DNA of 64,000 nucleotides from Roseisolibacter agri (GCF_030159095.1 NZ_BRXS01000003.1:434001-498000), one strand, 5' to 3'. Counted from the first letter of the stretch, positions 34,545 to 45,139 are shown. Numbers and translations: made by a program. The notes: a model not told the origin generated them from the letters alone.

Positions 34545-35486
34545 GTGAACCGTCCGCTCCGCTCGCTCCGCACCGCCCTGCTCCTTCCGTTGCTCGCCGC
34601 GCTGCCGGCGTGCGGCGGCGACGGGATCCTGGTGCCGCGGGCGCCCGACTTCGCGGTTCTCCCGAGCCTGCTCACCCTCGCGCCCGGCGACACCGCCCGC
34701 CTGAGCCCGCAGCTCGACCTGCGGCCCGCGGGCGGCGTCCAGTTCCTGTCGCGCGGCACGGTCGCCACGGTCACCGCCGGCGGGCTCGTCCGGGCACTCG
34801 GCCCCGGCCAGGGCGCGGTCACCGCGCTGGAGCCGAACGAGGGGATCATCTACACGGTCCCCATCACCGTGCGCGGCGTGCGCATCCGCCTCGGCGCCCG
34901 CGACGTCGGCCCCGCGACGATCCTCGCGCCCGACCAGGTCGGCGCGCTCGATGCCCGCGTCTTCGGCCTGCGCCCGGGCGCCGACTCGGGCGTCCGCTGG
35001 ACCTCCAGCGACACGATGGTCGCCACGGTGGAGCCGGGCGGGGTGCTGCGCACGCGCGCCCTCGGCCACGCCACGATCACCGCCACCTCCGCCGCCGATC
35101 CGTTCCTGCGGGGGACGCTGGCGATCGACGTCTCCCCGTCGCGCCGCGCGCCGGCGCTGCGGGTGGCCGCGTTCACGGGCGGCGAGACGCCGCGCGCCCT
35201 CGACCCCGACGCCGTCGCCGGCACGATCGAGGTCGCGGTGCAGACGCTGCGCGCGGCCTTCCCCGCCGGCGCCCGCGTCGAGCTCTCGCTCGGCGGCGAC
35301 CTGGTGGCCACGCGCGCCCTCGACGCCGACGGCGCGCTCCGCTTCACCGTCCCGACGGCCGCGCGCGACTCGCTCGGCGTCCCGCGCTGGACCGACGGCG
35401 CCCGCGGCCTGGTGGCCCGCGTGCTGGCCCCGAACGGCGCGCTGCTCGCCCGCTACGAGCGCCCGCTCACGCTGCGCAACCAGTAG
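34545..35486 (+). CDS. Ig-like (BIG2-type) domain lipoprotein
   Basis: A 313-residue exported protein. The GTG at 34545 begins a lipoprotein signal (ALLLPLLAALPAC, Cys about residue 23); the frame is open further upstream but runs into the repeat element. Two bacterial Ig-like modules are visible by pattern (PSLLTLAPGDTARLSPQL ... VATVTAGGLVRALGPG, and VRWTSSDTMVATVEPGG ... ATITATSAAD), followed by a third beta-rich part (about 205-313). Such domains mediate surface binding or act as spacers. No enzyme motif is seen. It converges with the UbiB-type kinase gene, 12 bases away. Confidence 0.7.
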   Translation: MNRPLRSLRTALLLPLLAALPACGGDGILVPRAPDFAVLPSLLTLAPGDTARLSPQLDLRPAGGVQFLSRGTVATVTAGGLVRALGPGQGAVTALEPNEGIIYTVPITVRGVRIRLGARDVGPATILAPDQVGALDARVFGLRPGADSGVRWTSSDTMVATVEPGGVLRTRALGHATITATSAADPFLRGTLAIDVSPSRRAPALRVAAFTGGETPRALDPDAVAGTIEVAVQTLRAAFPAGARVELSLGGDLVATRALDADGALRFTVPTAARDSLGVPRWTDGARGLVARVLAPNGALLARYERPLTLRNQ

Positions 35487-35498
35487 CCGGTCGGCTCG

Positions 35499-37097
35499 TC
35501 AGTCGGCCGCGAGGTCCTGCGACGCGGGGCCGGGCGGCAGCGCCTTCTGCGGCGCCGCGGGCGGAAGGACGGGCGTCGCCGCGGGCGGCAGCGCCACCCG
35601 CTCGCCGCTCGACGCTCCCCGCTCGGCGCTCTCGGCCGCCTCCCCGATCGCCGCGCCGATCTCCGACACCACCTGCTGCACGAACGCGAACAGCCCGCGC
35701 CCCACGCGCACGGCCGTCGCGGCCGCCTGCCCCGCGGCGGCGCCCAGCAGCTGCGCCCAGTCCACCGGCGGCAGCCCCGTGTCGCCCGTGACGGGATCGC
35801 GCAGCGACGCCATGATCGCGCCCCGCATGCGCAGCGCGATCGGCCCCGCGAACGTCACCGCGTTGAAGCGCGCGTCGTAGCGCGTCCCCAGCCCCTCGAT
35901 CAGCGCCGCCGTGCGCGCGAAGTACACCAGGTCGCTCGGCAGCGTCACGGGGAAGGAGTAGAGCGTCGCCATCACGCGGTCGGCGACGAGCTGCATGCGG
36001 TCGAGCGTCGTCGTGTCGGCCAGGTGCGCGATGTCGAGCAGCGTGTCCACCAGCGCGCGCGCCATCGCACGGTCGGCGTGCGGCTCCAGCACGCCCAGCG
36101 CGTAGAAGCCGTCGATCAATCCGTCCACGTCGCGCTGGATGCCCGCGAACGCAGTGCGCGCCAGCCGCCGGCGCAGCGTGCGGTCCACGCGCACCACCAT
36201 CCCGAAGTCGAGCACGACGATCGTCCCGTCGTCCTGCACGAGCAGGTTGCCCGGATGCGGATCGGCGTGGAACAGCCCGTCCACCAGCATCATGTGCATG
36301 TACAGCTCGATCACACGGCGCACGAGCGTCGGCGCGTCGAGCGTGCCCGCGCGCACGCGGTCCTGCAGCCGGTCGATGCGCGTGCCGGGCACGTACTCCA
36401 GCACCAGCGCGCGGTGGCGCACGAGCGACGGGACGACGTACGGGATCTTCACCCCCTCGCGCCCCGCGAAGTTGGCGCCCATCGCCTGCGCGTACTCGGC
36501 CTCGCGGCGGAAGTCCATCTCCTCCCACACGCGCGTGCCGAACTCGCGCAGCACGTTGCGCAGCCCGCGGAAGTGGCCGGCCGCCGGGCCCTGCCCCCAC
36601 CGCTTCTCCGCGAACTCGAACAGCGACTCGGCCGCGCGCAGGTCCTCCACCATCAGCGCCTCGACGCCGGGGCGCAGCACCTTCACGACGACGTCGCGCC
36701 CCTCCCAGCGCGCGCGGTGCACCTGCCCCAGCGACGCGGCGGCGAGCGGCGTCCACGCGAAGTCCTCGAACAGCGACTCGACGGGCGCGCCGTACTCGCG
36801 CTCCAGCGTCGCGCGCACCTGCGCCGCGGACACGGGCGGCACCTGGTCGTGCAGGGTGCCGAGCGCGCTCAGGTAGGGCTCGGGGATCAGGTCGGCCCGC
36901 GAGCCGACGATCTGCGCCATCTTCACGAACGCCGGCCCCAGCTCGGCCACCGTCGCCACCAGGCGCGCCGCGCGCGCGTCGTGGAACTCGCGCGTGCGCC
37001 GCACCGGCGCCCCGAACCAGAGCCAGCGGCGGTGGTCGCGGACGAACGAGGCGACGAGCGGCGTGAGCCGGGCGGCGACGGCGAGGGTGCGGAGCAC
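35499..37097 (-). CDS. ABC1/UbiB-family atypical kinase
   Basis: A 532-residue member of the UbiB/ADCK family, atypical kinases/ATPases needed for quinone or lipid metabolism. The N-terminal signature reads FVKMAQIVGSRADLIP where most members have KxGQ, so Gly is replaced by Ala; the Ala-rich loop AAASLGQVHRA, the Lys in VVVKVLRPG, the catalytic HADPHPGNLL and the metal-binding DFGM are all present. The C-terminal part (about 450-532) is hydrophobic then Ala/Pro-rich, with a possible membrane segment. The GTG at 37097 is the only reasonable start. It stands alone; no quinone genes are nearby. Confidence 0.88.
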   Translation of the reverse strand: MLRTLAVAARLTPLVASFVRDHRRWLWFGAPVRRTREFHDARAARLVATVAELGPAFVKMAQIVGSRADLIPEPYLSALGTLHDQVPPVSAAQVRATLEREYGAPVESLFEDFAWTPLAAASLGQVHRARWEGRDVVVKVLRPGVEALMVEDLRAAESLFEFAEKRWGQGPAAGHFRGLRNVLREFGTRVWEEMDFRREAEYAQAMGANFAGREGVKIPYVVPSLVRHRALVLEYVPGTRIDRLQDRVRAGTLDAPTLVRRVIELYMHMMLVDGLFHADPHPGNLLVQDDGTIVVLDFGMVVRVDRTLRRRLARTAFAGIQRDVDGLIDGFYALGVLEPHADRAMARALVDTLLDIAHLADTTTLDRMQLVADRVMATLYSFPVTLPSDLVYFARTAALIEGLGTRYDARFNAVTFAGPIALRMRGAIMASLRDPVTGDTGLPPVDWAQLLGAAAGQAAATAVRVGRGLFAFVQQVVSEIGAAIGEAAESAERGASSGERVALPPAATPVLPPAAPQKALPPGPASQDLAAD

Positions 37098-37162
37098 GGT
37101 TGTGATCTACACCGGTCGGGTGACGTACGCTCCCCCGGACCATCGCGCTCGGCTCGTTGGCA

Positions 37163-37291
37163 TTGGGGAGGACGCGGATGCTCCGGATGCGTCGGATCCG
37201 ACGGATCGCTCCTCGGAGTGCACGGTCCGTTGCCGCCACGCGGGACGATCCGGAGCATCCGCATCATCCGGAGCATCCGTAACCTCCCCAA
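37163..37291. repeat. Dispersed palindromic repeat, copy 5
   Basis: It begins TTGGGGAGGACGCGGATGC and ends CCTCCCCAA, with internal GCTCCGGAT/ATCCGGAGC pairs. GGGGTCCGG follows, as with copies 1 and 4. It lies in the 422-bp spacer between the divergent UbiB-type and DUF3108 genes. Confidence 0.8.
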
Positions 37292-37358
37292 GAGCTACAG
37301 GGGTCCGGTGCGACGCTCCGAGGCCCTGGGTCGTCCTCCCCATACGCGCCTCGATGAC

Positions 37359-37375
37359 CCGCCATACCATGGCGG
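37359..37375. promoter_or_regulatory. 17-bp perfect palindrome upstream of the DUF3108 gene
   Basis: CCGCCATACCATGGCGG, 7-bp arms around ACC, about 145 bases before the DUF3108 start. It could be an operator or a short hairpin; no second copy is seen in the window. Confidence 0.3.
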
Positions 37376-37519
37376 AGTAGTGCCATGCGGGGTGCGCCGC
37401 GTCACGCGCACGCTCGACCCCGGTGGCACGTCGCGGGGCGCGTTCCCGTACCATCTCCATACAGCCCCACGACGGTCGCCCCATCCGGCACGCGCCCCAC
37501 GCGCGTACTCCAGTCGCCC

Positions 37520-38350
37520 ATGTCGCCGCTCCCGTCCCTCCACCGCCGCCTGATCGCCGCCGCCCTCGCGGGCGCGCTGGCGAGCGTGCCCGTGCCCGCC
37601 GCGCTGCGCGCGCAGCCCGCCATGCGCGCGGCGGCGGTCGCGACCACGGCGGTGCGCGGCGACGCGGCGCCGATGGCGGACGTGCTGGCCGCGCTCCCCT
37701 TCGGGGTCGGCGAGCGGCTGGAGTACGACGCCAAGGTCGGCCCGTTCCGCGCCGGGCGCGGGCACATGGAGGTCGTCGCCGTCGAGGACGTGCGCGGCCG
37801 CCAGGCGCTGCACCTCGCGATGCACGTCTCGGGCAGCGCGCTGGGCTGGAAGGTCCGCTACCAGCTGGACAGCTGGGTCGAGCCGCGCAGCTTCAGCTCC
37901 CTGCGGCACACGCAGGACAACCTGGAAGGGCGCACCGTCCGCGCACGCGCCTTCGAGATCTTCCCCGACCGCGGCGTGTTCGCGAGCGGCGACGATCCGG
38001 AGTCACCCACGGTCGCGAACCCGCTCGACGACGGCTCGTTCCTGTACTTCGTGCGCACGGTGCCGCTGGTCGTCGGGCAGACGTACACCTTCGACCGCTA
38101 CTTCCGTCCCGACCGCAACCCGGTCCGCGTGACGGTGGCGCGCCGCGAGCGCGTGAAGGTCCCCGCGGGCGAGTTCGACGCGATCGTCCTCCAGCCCGTG
38201 ATCAAGACCAAGGGCCTCCTCTCGGAGAGCGCGCGCACCGAGATCTGGCTGTCGGACGACTCCAGGCGGATGCTGCTGAAAATGGAGTCGCACCTGAAGT
38301 TCGGGACGCTGTCGCTGCATCTCCGTTCGCTGCAGGGGACGAAGCCGTAA
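37520..38350 (+). CDS. DUF3108 periplasmic protein
   Basis: A 276-residue exported protein. The ATG at 37520 gives a signal peptide (LIAAALAGALASVPVPAALRAQ). From about residue 60 the DUF3108 pattern is clear: FGVGERLEYDAKVGPFRAG, then alternating strands (VSGSALGWKVRYQLDSWVEP), the aromatic motif GQTYTFDRYF and the ending TEIWLSDDSRRMLLKME. DUF3108 proteins are predicted beta-barrel-like periplasmic proteins of unknown role. It is monocistronic, with a palindrome and a dispersed repeat in its long leader region. Confidence 0.82.
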   Translation: MSPLPSLHRRLIAAALAGALASVPVPAALRAQPAMRAAAVATTAVRGDAAPMADVLAALPFGVGERLEYDAKVGPFRAGRGHMEVVAVEDVRGRQALHLAMHVSGSALGWKVRYQLDSWVEPRSFSSLRHTQDNLEGRTVRARAFEIFPDRGVFASGDDPESPTVANPLDDGSFLYFVRTVPLVVGQTYTFDRYFRPDRNPVRVTVARRERVKVPAGEFDAIVLQPVIKTKGLLSESARTEIWLSDDSRRMLLKMESHLKFGTLSLHLRSLQGTKP

Positions 38351-38381
38351 GGCCGCGCGGGATTGGCTCCGCACGTGGCTT

Positions 38382-38497
38382 GGGACGCGGTGGGGTGCGC
38401 GCCGGCTCGGAAATCGGCGGGTCGGAGCCACGACGCTTCGCTCGTGTCTCCTCAACCGCCGATTTCAGGTCGCTCGGCGCACACCCCACCGCGTCCC
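38382..38497. repeat. Long inverted repeat downstream of the DUF3108 gene
   Basis: The arms 38382-38420 and 38456-38497 share GGGACGCGGTGGGG and AAATCGGCGG at their ends with a few mismatches and a small length difference between, around a 35-base loop. It begins 31 bases past the DUF3108 stop and may be a terminator, but the arms are much longer than usual. Confidence 0.65.
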
Positions 38498-38608
38498 GCG
38501 CCCCACGGATGGTCACCCGCGCGAGCCGTTCAGCGCGAGTCTCCCCACACGAGCCCGCGCCGCGCGACAGCGCTCCGAAGTGGCGCGCCCGCTTCGCGTG
38601 GAGCTGTG

Positions 38609-38733
38609 GAGCGTGGGGTGATGCGAGGGGCGCAGGCGACCTCGTTCGCAGCAAGGAGACTCACGCGCAGCGGTGAGGCTCCGCAGCGGCCGCGATCGCC
38701 GGGAGCCGAAGCCCCTCGCATCACCCAACGCTC
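38609..38733. repeat. Second inverted repeat in the DUF3108-prfC spacer
   Basis: The 23-base arms (38609-38631, beginning GAGCGTGGGGTGATGCG, and 38711-38733) differ at one position and enclose about 79 bases. A 22-base CCGCAG-type repeat, identical to one at 30542-30563, follows at 38757-38778. The 431-bp spacer 38351-38781 has no gene. Confidence 0.6.
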
Positions 38734-38781
38734 GCGCGCATCAGCGTCCGTGAATCCGCAGCCCGCAGTCCGCAGCCTTCT

Positions 38782-40449
<1,668 letters not shown>

Positions 40450-40481
40450 GGAACCGCTGCGGGGACTGGAAGGAAGCAGAC

Positions 40482-40527
40482 GCGCGGCGGGCGGGCCCGC
40501 GCCTCGTGCCGGGCCCGCCCGCCGCGC
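40482..40527 (-). terminator. Perfect 18-bp hairpin between the ole-like operon and prfC
   Basis: The arms 40482-40499 and 40510-40527 (GCGCGGCGGGCGGGCCCG and its exact complement) enclose a 10-base loop. It starts 30 bases past the last stop of the minus-strand operon. The strand past the stem is moderately T/C-rich. The strongest stem in the window. Confidence 0.7.
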
Positions 40528-40556
40528 CTAAGTATAACCCCGACGGCGACTTGTGT

Positions 40557-41585
40557 TCAGTCTCCGGAGACGGGGCCGATCCTGACCCGCGTCCAGGTGC
40601 GGATCTCGCCCGGGTCGCGCAGCGGCCCCTCCCCCGCCTTCCAGCGCGGCCGGTACCCCAGCACCTCCCGCGCGCGCGTCGTGTCCAGCGTGTGCTCCTC
40701 CGAGAGCTGCGCGACGGCGTAGCGCGTGATCGGCGGCCCGCGCCGGGCCCCGGCCAGCCGCCACGTCCACTCGGCCGCCGCCGCGACGCGCATCGCCACC
40801 GCGGCCGGCACCGACACGACGTCGGCCGGCTGGCCCGAGTCGGAGAGCACGCGGTAGAGCAGTTCGCGCGCGGTGCGCGGCGCGCCGGCGTCGGCGACGT
40901 TGAAGGCGCCGTGCGCGTCCTGCACCGCGAGCGCACGCTCGATCGCGTGCACCAGGTTGTCGACGTGCGTCGACGAGAGGCGGTGGCGCCCGCCGTCGGG
41001 CACGGGGACGACGCGGCGGACTTGCCACCGGCCGGCGTAGGTCGTGGCGCGCACGCGCGGCCAGCGGGCGGCCAGCACGCGCGGCATCAGCGTCGTGTCG
41101 CCGGGGCCGTAGACCACGTGCGGCCGCAGCACGACGCCGCGCGCGCCCAGCGCGAGCACCAGCCGCTCGCCCGCGGCCTTGGTGCGCGCGTAGGCGGACA
41201 GCGCGCAGTCGCCGGTGGGCGCGTCCTCGCGCACGTCGACCATGCGCACGCCGTCAGAGTAGACGCTGCTCGTGCTGACGTAGACCACGCGCGCCGCGCG
41301 CGGCCAGGTCGCGAGCACGGCGCGCGTGCCCTCGACGTTCGCGGCGTGGAACGCGGACTCGGGGCCCCAGTCGTCCACGCGCGCGGCGCAGTGCACCACC
41401 GCGTGCACGGCCGGCGCGTCGATCGGCCCGCCGGTGACGTCCCACGCGACGTACCCGGGCAACGGCTCGCGCAGCGCCGCCGCCGGCCGGCGGCCGTAGG
41501 GCAGCACCGTGTGCCCCGCGGCCGCCAGCGCGCGCGCGACGCGCCCGCCGACGAAGCCGCTCGCGCCCGTGACGGCGATCCTCAT
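40557..41585 (-). CDS. NAD(P)-dependent epimerase/dehydratase, extended SDR (OleD-like / 3-beta-HSD-like)
   Basis: A 342-residue extended short-chain dehydrogenase. The Rossmann motif is TGASGFVGG (residues 6-14); catalytic residues are Ser in VYVSTSSVYSDG and YxxxK in SAYARTK. The pattern RLSSTHVDNLVHAI and the C-terminal ITRYAVAQLSEEHTLDTTRARE are typical of the 3-beta-hydroxysteroid dehydrogenase-like branch that includes OleD, which reduces 2-alkyl-3-keto acids. It is the last gene of the five-gene operon, 7 bases after the AMP-ligase stop. The neighbouring OleA-like and OleC-like genes support an OleD-like role, but UDP-sugar epimerase or sterol-type activity cannot be excluded by sequence alone. 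Confidence 0.8.
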   Translation of the reverse strand: MRIAVTGASGFVGGRVARALAAAGHTVLPYGRRPAAALREPLPGYVAWDVTGGPIDAPAVHAVVHCAARVDDWGPESAFHAANVEGTRAVLATWPRAARVVYVSTSSVYSDGVRMVDVREDAPTGDCALSAYARTKAAGERLVLALGARGVVLRPHVVYGPGDTTLMPRVLAARWPRVRATTYAGRWQVRRVVPVPDGGRHRLSSTHVDNLVHAIERALAVQDAHGAFNVADAGAPRTARELLYRVLSDSGQPADVVSVPAAVAMRVAAAAEWTWRLAGARRGPPITRYAVAQLSEEHTLDTTRAREVLGYRPRWKAGEGPLRDPGEIRTWTRVRIGPVSGD

Positions 41586-41592
41586 CGCAGCC

Positions 41593-43167
41593 TCACGCGC
41601 GCTCCGCCGTCTCGCGCAGCGCGCGGCCCGCGAGCGCGCGCAGCGCGGCGCGGTCGATCTTGCGCGAGCGCCCCACCTCGGGCAGGGCCATCACGAGGAT
41701 GCGGTCCGGCAGCGCCGCGTCGTCGATGCGCGTGGCCTCCGCACGCAGCGCCGCGGGCAGCGCGCGCGCGAGCGCCGCCGCGTCGGTTCCCGCGTCCGGC
41801 TCGACGACGAGCACGATGCGCTCGTCGGACGCGCGGTCGTCTCGCACGCCGACCATCGCGCACCGCCGCACGCCCGGGATCCGTGCGACCACCGGCTCGT
41901 GCAGCGCCGGATAGACGTTGTGGTGGCCGCGGATGATCATGTCCTTCGCGCGCCCCAGCAGCACCAGCCGTCCGTGCTCGTCGACGCGCACGACGTCGCC
42001 CGTCGCATGCTCCGTCATCTCAGGCTCGCCGAGGTAGCCGGCGCAGAGCTGCGGGCCGCGCAGCAGCAGCTCGCCGTCGTCGGCGACGCGCGCCTCGATC
42101 CCTGGCACCGGCGCGCCCAGCAGGTCGCCCTCGCCGGTCCACGCGAGCTTCTCGTCGATCGAGACGGTCGCCACCGGCAGGATCTCGGTCATCCCGTAAA
42201 TCGCCCACGCCGTCGCCGACGGCGGCAGCACCGCGCGCAGCCGGCGCAGCAGCGGCACCTCCACCGGCGCGGCGCCGAGGAGGAGGTGGCGCAGCGTGGA
42301 CGGGCAGGCGGCGCCGCGCGCGGCCAGGTGGTCGGCCACGCGCTGCGCGTCCGCCGGCACGAGGAAGGTGTGCGTCGCGCCGTGTGCCGCGAGCGCGCGA
42401 ATGGTGGCGGCGGGATCGAGCGCGCCGCGCGGCGGCACCACGACGCGCGCGCCGGCCAGCAGCGCGGGGAGCGCGAGGTGCAGCTCGCCCGCGTACAGCA
42501 CGTCGCCGTCAGCGACCGCGAGCGATGCGCCGACGACGTCCAGCGTGGCGCGCAGCGAGCGCTGCGTGTGCACGACCGCGCGCGGCGCGGCCGTCGTGCC
42601 CGACGTGAAGACGACGAACGCCGGCGCGTCCTCCCTCGCGGCGGGCAGCGCGACGTGCGGCGCCTCCACGCCCGCGCGCTCGATCGCGGTGGCCGCGCGC
42701 GCGCCGCGCATCCCCGGCAGCCAGGGGCCCACGCGCACCAGCCGCGCCTCGCGCAGCGCGTCCAGCGAGGGCAGGTCCACGCCGCGGCGGCGCGCGATCG
42801 CCCGCGCCACGCGGCTCCCGGCGGCGGCCAGCAGCAGCGACTCACCGATCACCCAACGTGGCCGCACCAGCGCCATGCGCGCGGCGAACAGCGCGCTCCC
42901 CGTGCCCACCTCCGCGGCGACCAGCACCCCGCCCGCCTCCACCACCGCGAGGATGGCGACGATCGCCTCGACGCTGGGGCGCACGGCGAACAGCACGCGA
43001 TCGCCGGGCGCGAGCCCCGCGGCCACGAGGCCGCGCGCGAGCGCGCGCACGCGGCGCACGAGCGTCGCGCGGTCCACCGGTCGCCCATCGTCGTTGGCCA
43101 CCGCCGGCGCGTCCGGTCGCTCGGCCGCGCGCGCGGCCAGCCGGTCCAGCAGCGCGAGCGTCCTCAT
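41593..43167 (-). CDS. AMP-dependent synthetase/ligase (OleC-like)
   Basis: A 524-residue adenylate-forming enzyme. Core motifs: A3 FVVFTSGTTAAPRAV, A5 YGMTEILPVA, A7 region GDVVRVDEHGRLVLLGRAKD and A10 GRSRKIDRAAL, which supplies the catalytic Lys. YGMTEILPV resembles the OleC group, which turns beta-hydroxy acids into beta-lactones, more than acyl-CoA synthetases, but that is a judgement from a short motif. The ATG overlaps the P450 stop (ATGA). It would activate a beta-hydroxy acid made by the OleA/OleD-like neighbours; an ordinary fatty-acid ligase is the alternative. Confidence 0.8.
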   Translation of the reverse strand: MRTLALLDRLAARAAERPDAPAVANDDGRPVDRATLVRRVRALARGLVAAGLAPGDRVLFAVRPSVEAIVAILAVVEAGGVLVAAEVGTGSALFAARMALVRPRWVIGESLLLAAAGSRVARAIARRRGVDLPSLDALREARLVRVGPWLPGMRGARAATAIERAGVEAPHVALPAAREDAPAFVVFTSGTTAAPRAVVHTQRSLRATLDVVGASLAVADGDVLYAGELHLALPALLAGARVVVPPRGALDPAATIRALAAHGATHTFLVPADAQRVADHLAARGAACPSTLRHLLLGAAPVEVPLLRRLRAVLPPSATAWAIYGMTEILPVATVSIDEKLAWTGEGDLLGAPVPGIEARVADDGELLLRGPQLCAGYLGEPEMTEHATGDVVRVDEHGRLVLLGRAKDMIIRGHHNVYPALHEPVVARIPGVRRCAMVGVRDDRASDERIVLVVEPDAGTDAAALARALPAALRAEATRIDDAALPDRILVMALPEVGRSRKIDRAALRALAGRALRETAERA

Positions 43168-44354
43168 GCCGGCTCCACCCGCAGCACGAGCGACGCGTAC
43201 GCCGGGATCAGCGCGCCGCGCGCGGCGCGGCGGTGCACGATGCGCGGCGTGCCCGGCACCGCCAGCAGCGCCTCCAGCGTGCGGCGCAGCTGCCGCTGCG
43301 CCAGCGCGAAGCCGATGCAGAAGTGCGGCCCCGCCCCGAACCAGAGGTGCCGCGCCCGCGCGTCGTGCGTGCGCGTGACGTCGAAGCGATCGGGATCGGG
43401 GAAGAGCGCGGGATCGCGCGCGGCGTTGCAGGCGAGGACCACGACGCGCGTGCCCTCGCGCACGCGGCGGCCGTCGAGCGACACGTCGCGCGCCGCGATG
43501 CGCACCGTCGCGGGCACCGGCGCCGCGAAGCGCAGCCCCTCCGCCAGCACGGCTCCGAGATCGTACTGTGCGCGAGCGCGCGCCGCTTCCCATTGCTGGC
43601 CGTCCACCAGCAGCGCGACGAGGCGCGGCAGCGCGGCCGCGGTCGTGATCGCGCCCGCGAGCAGGAGGATCGACAGCACGCCGCGCGCCTCCTCGAAGGT
43701 CAGCCCGAGCGCGCGCAGCCGTCCGATCACGGAGCGCGGCGCGACGTCCGGCGCGTCCCACCGCGCGCGCGCCATCGCGGCCAGGCGGTCGCAGTCGGCG
43801 TGCATCGCGCGCGCGCGCCGCGCCGACGGCGCGCGGAAGCCGAGCCCCGCCGCGATGCGCTCGCCGAGGGCGAGCAGCGCCAGCGCCGAATCGTCGCCGT
43901 CGTCCGCGGTCACCCCCAGCATGTCGAGCGCGACGCGGCCGCTGAGCGCGCGGGCGCGCGGCACGAGGTCCACCGCGTCGCCCGCGGTCAGCTCCGCGCG
44001 CAGCCGCGCGAGCGGCGCCTCCGCCAGCGCCAGCAGCGCCTCGGCCGGCGCGGGCGCGAGCAGGTCCGCGACGCGCGCGCGCAGGCGCTGGTGCGCGTCG
44101 CCGTCCATGTTCGAGAGGGCGGCGGGGCCGAGGAAGCGCGTCATGGTCGCCGCGAAGCTGCCGGGGCCGTTCTTCGCGAAGTCGCGGTCGCGCGTCAGCA
44201 CCTCGTGACAGAGCGCCGCGCCGCTGACGACGAGCCCGAGCCCCGGCACGCGCACCACGGGCCCCGCGCAGCGCACGAGGCGCGTCAGCGGCCAGCCGAA
44301 CGGGTGTGCCGCCGCGTTCACGCGCGCGTCGTGCCATGCGGCCGTCGCGCTCAC
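43164..44354 (-). CDS. Cytochrome P450
   Basis: A 396-residue soluble bacterial P450 of normal length. The haem-binding loop FGAGPHFCIGFALAQ places the Cys ligand at 346, and the K-helix ExxR is EGLR (272-275). In the I helix the oxygen-activation motif (A/G)Gx(D/E)T reads AGAITT (233-238): the acidic residue is Ile, seen in some P450s with unusual chemistry. The start is a GTG overlapping the glycosyltransferase stop (GTGA), and the stop overlaps the next ATG. No redox partner genes are nearby. A hydroxylating or decarboxylating role on a lipid intermediate of this operon is inferred. Confidence 0.9.
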   Translation of the reverse strand: MSATAAWHDARVNAAAHPFGWPLTRLVRCAGPVVRVPGLGLVVSGAALCHEVLTRDRDFAKNGPGSFAATMTRFLGPAALSNMDGDAHQRLRARVADLLAPAPAEALLALAEAPLARLRAELTAGDAVDLVPRARALSGRVALDMLGVTADDGDDSALALLALGERIAAGLGFRAPSARRARAMHADCDRLAAMARARWDAPDVAPRSVIGRLRALGLTFEEARGVLSILLLAGAITTAAALPRLVALLVDGQQWEAARARAQYDLGAVLAEGLRFAAPVPATVRIAARDVSLDGRRVREGTRVVVLACNAARDPALFPDPDRFDVTRTHDARARHLWFGAGPHFCIGFALAQRQLRRTLEALLAVPGTPRIVHRRAARGALIPAYASLVLRVEPA

Positions 44355-45139
44355 CGGACGTCCACCGTCGCCGGGCGGTAGCCGTGGTTGCGGTACCAGC
44401 GCAGCGTGTTGAGGTAGCCGTACGCGCGCACGCGGCGCACCGAGTTGTAGACGACGACGTCGCGCCGCACCGCCGCGCGGTCGGTGAGCGTGCGCACGAC
44501 CTCCGAGAGCGCGCGGTCCTCGTGCGCCTCCTCGATCGCGGTGCGCGGGAAGCCGCCGGCGCGCTCGTACAGCGCGGCGCCGATGGCGAGGTTGTTCCCC
44601 GCCGCCATGATGTACGGATAGCGGAACTGCGGCCCGCGGCGGTGCAGCCGCCCGTACCGCTCGGCCACGAACAGCATCGCGGCCAGCGCGGCGCGCGCGC
44701 GCCACGACAGCGGGCCCTCGTCGCGCCGGGGGCGGATCTTCCCCGCGACGAACTCCAGCCCGTCGTCGTCGAGGGCGCGGCGGAGCGCGCGCACCCAGTC
44801 GGGTGCGGGGATGCAGTCGGCGTCGGTGCGCGCGATCCACCGCGCGCCGTGCGCGATCGCGTGGCGGAAGCCCGTGTCCGACGCGGCGCCCGTGCCCTTC
44901 CGCGGCTCGTGCACGAGATGGACGCGCGGCAGCCCATCGGGTGCCGCGGCGCACGACGCGGCGAAGCGGGCCGCGATCGCCGGCCCGTCGTCGGTGCTCG
45001 CGTTGTCCACGAGGACGAGCGTGAACGCGCGGTCGGTCTGCGCGGCGAGGGCGCGCAGCGTGGCCGCCATCCCGCGGGCCTCGTCGTGGTAGGGGACGAC
45101 GACGAACAGGGCGTGCGGCGCGTCCGTGGCGTCAGACAT
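44351..45139 (-). CDS. Family 2 glycosyltransferase
   Basis: A 262-residue GT-A fold glycosyltransferase. The N-terminal nucleotide-sugar site is visible as FVVVPYHDEARGM and LVLVDNASTDDGPAIAARF, the metal-binding DxD as RTDADCIPAPDW, and the likely acceptor/catalytic region as FPRTAIEEAHEDRALSE. No membrane segments apart from a mildly hydrophobic stretch (RAALAAMLFVAERYG). It is second in the operon and overlaps the ketoacyl synthase stop by 8 bp. It could attach a sugar to the lipid product of the operon; the acceptor is unknown. Confidence 0.86.
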   Translation of the reverse strand: MSDATDAPHALFVVVPYHDEARGMAATLRALAAQTDRAFTLVLVDNASTDDGPAIAARFAASCAAAPDGLPRVHLVHEPRKGTGAASDTGFRHAIAHGARWIARTDADCIPAPDWVRALRRALDDDGLEFVAGKIRPRRDEGPLSWRARAALAAMLFVAERYGRLHRRGPQFRYPYIMAAGNNLAIGAALYERAGGFPRTAIEEAHEDRALSEVVRTLTDRAAVRRDVVVYNSVRRVRAYGYLNTLRWYRNHGYRPATVDVR

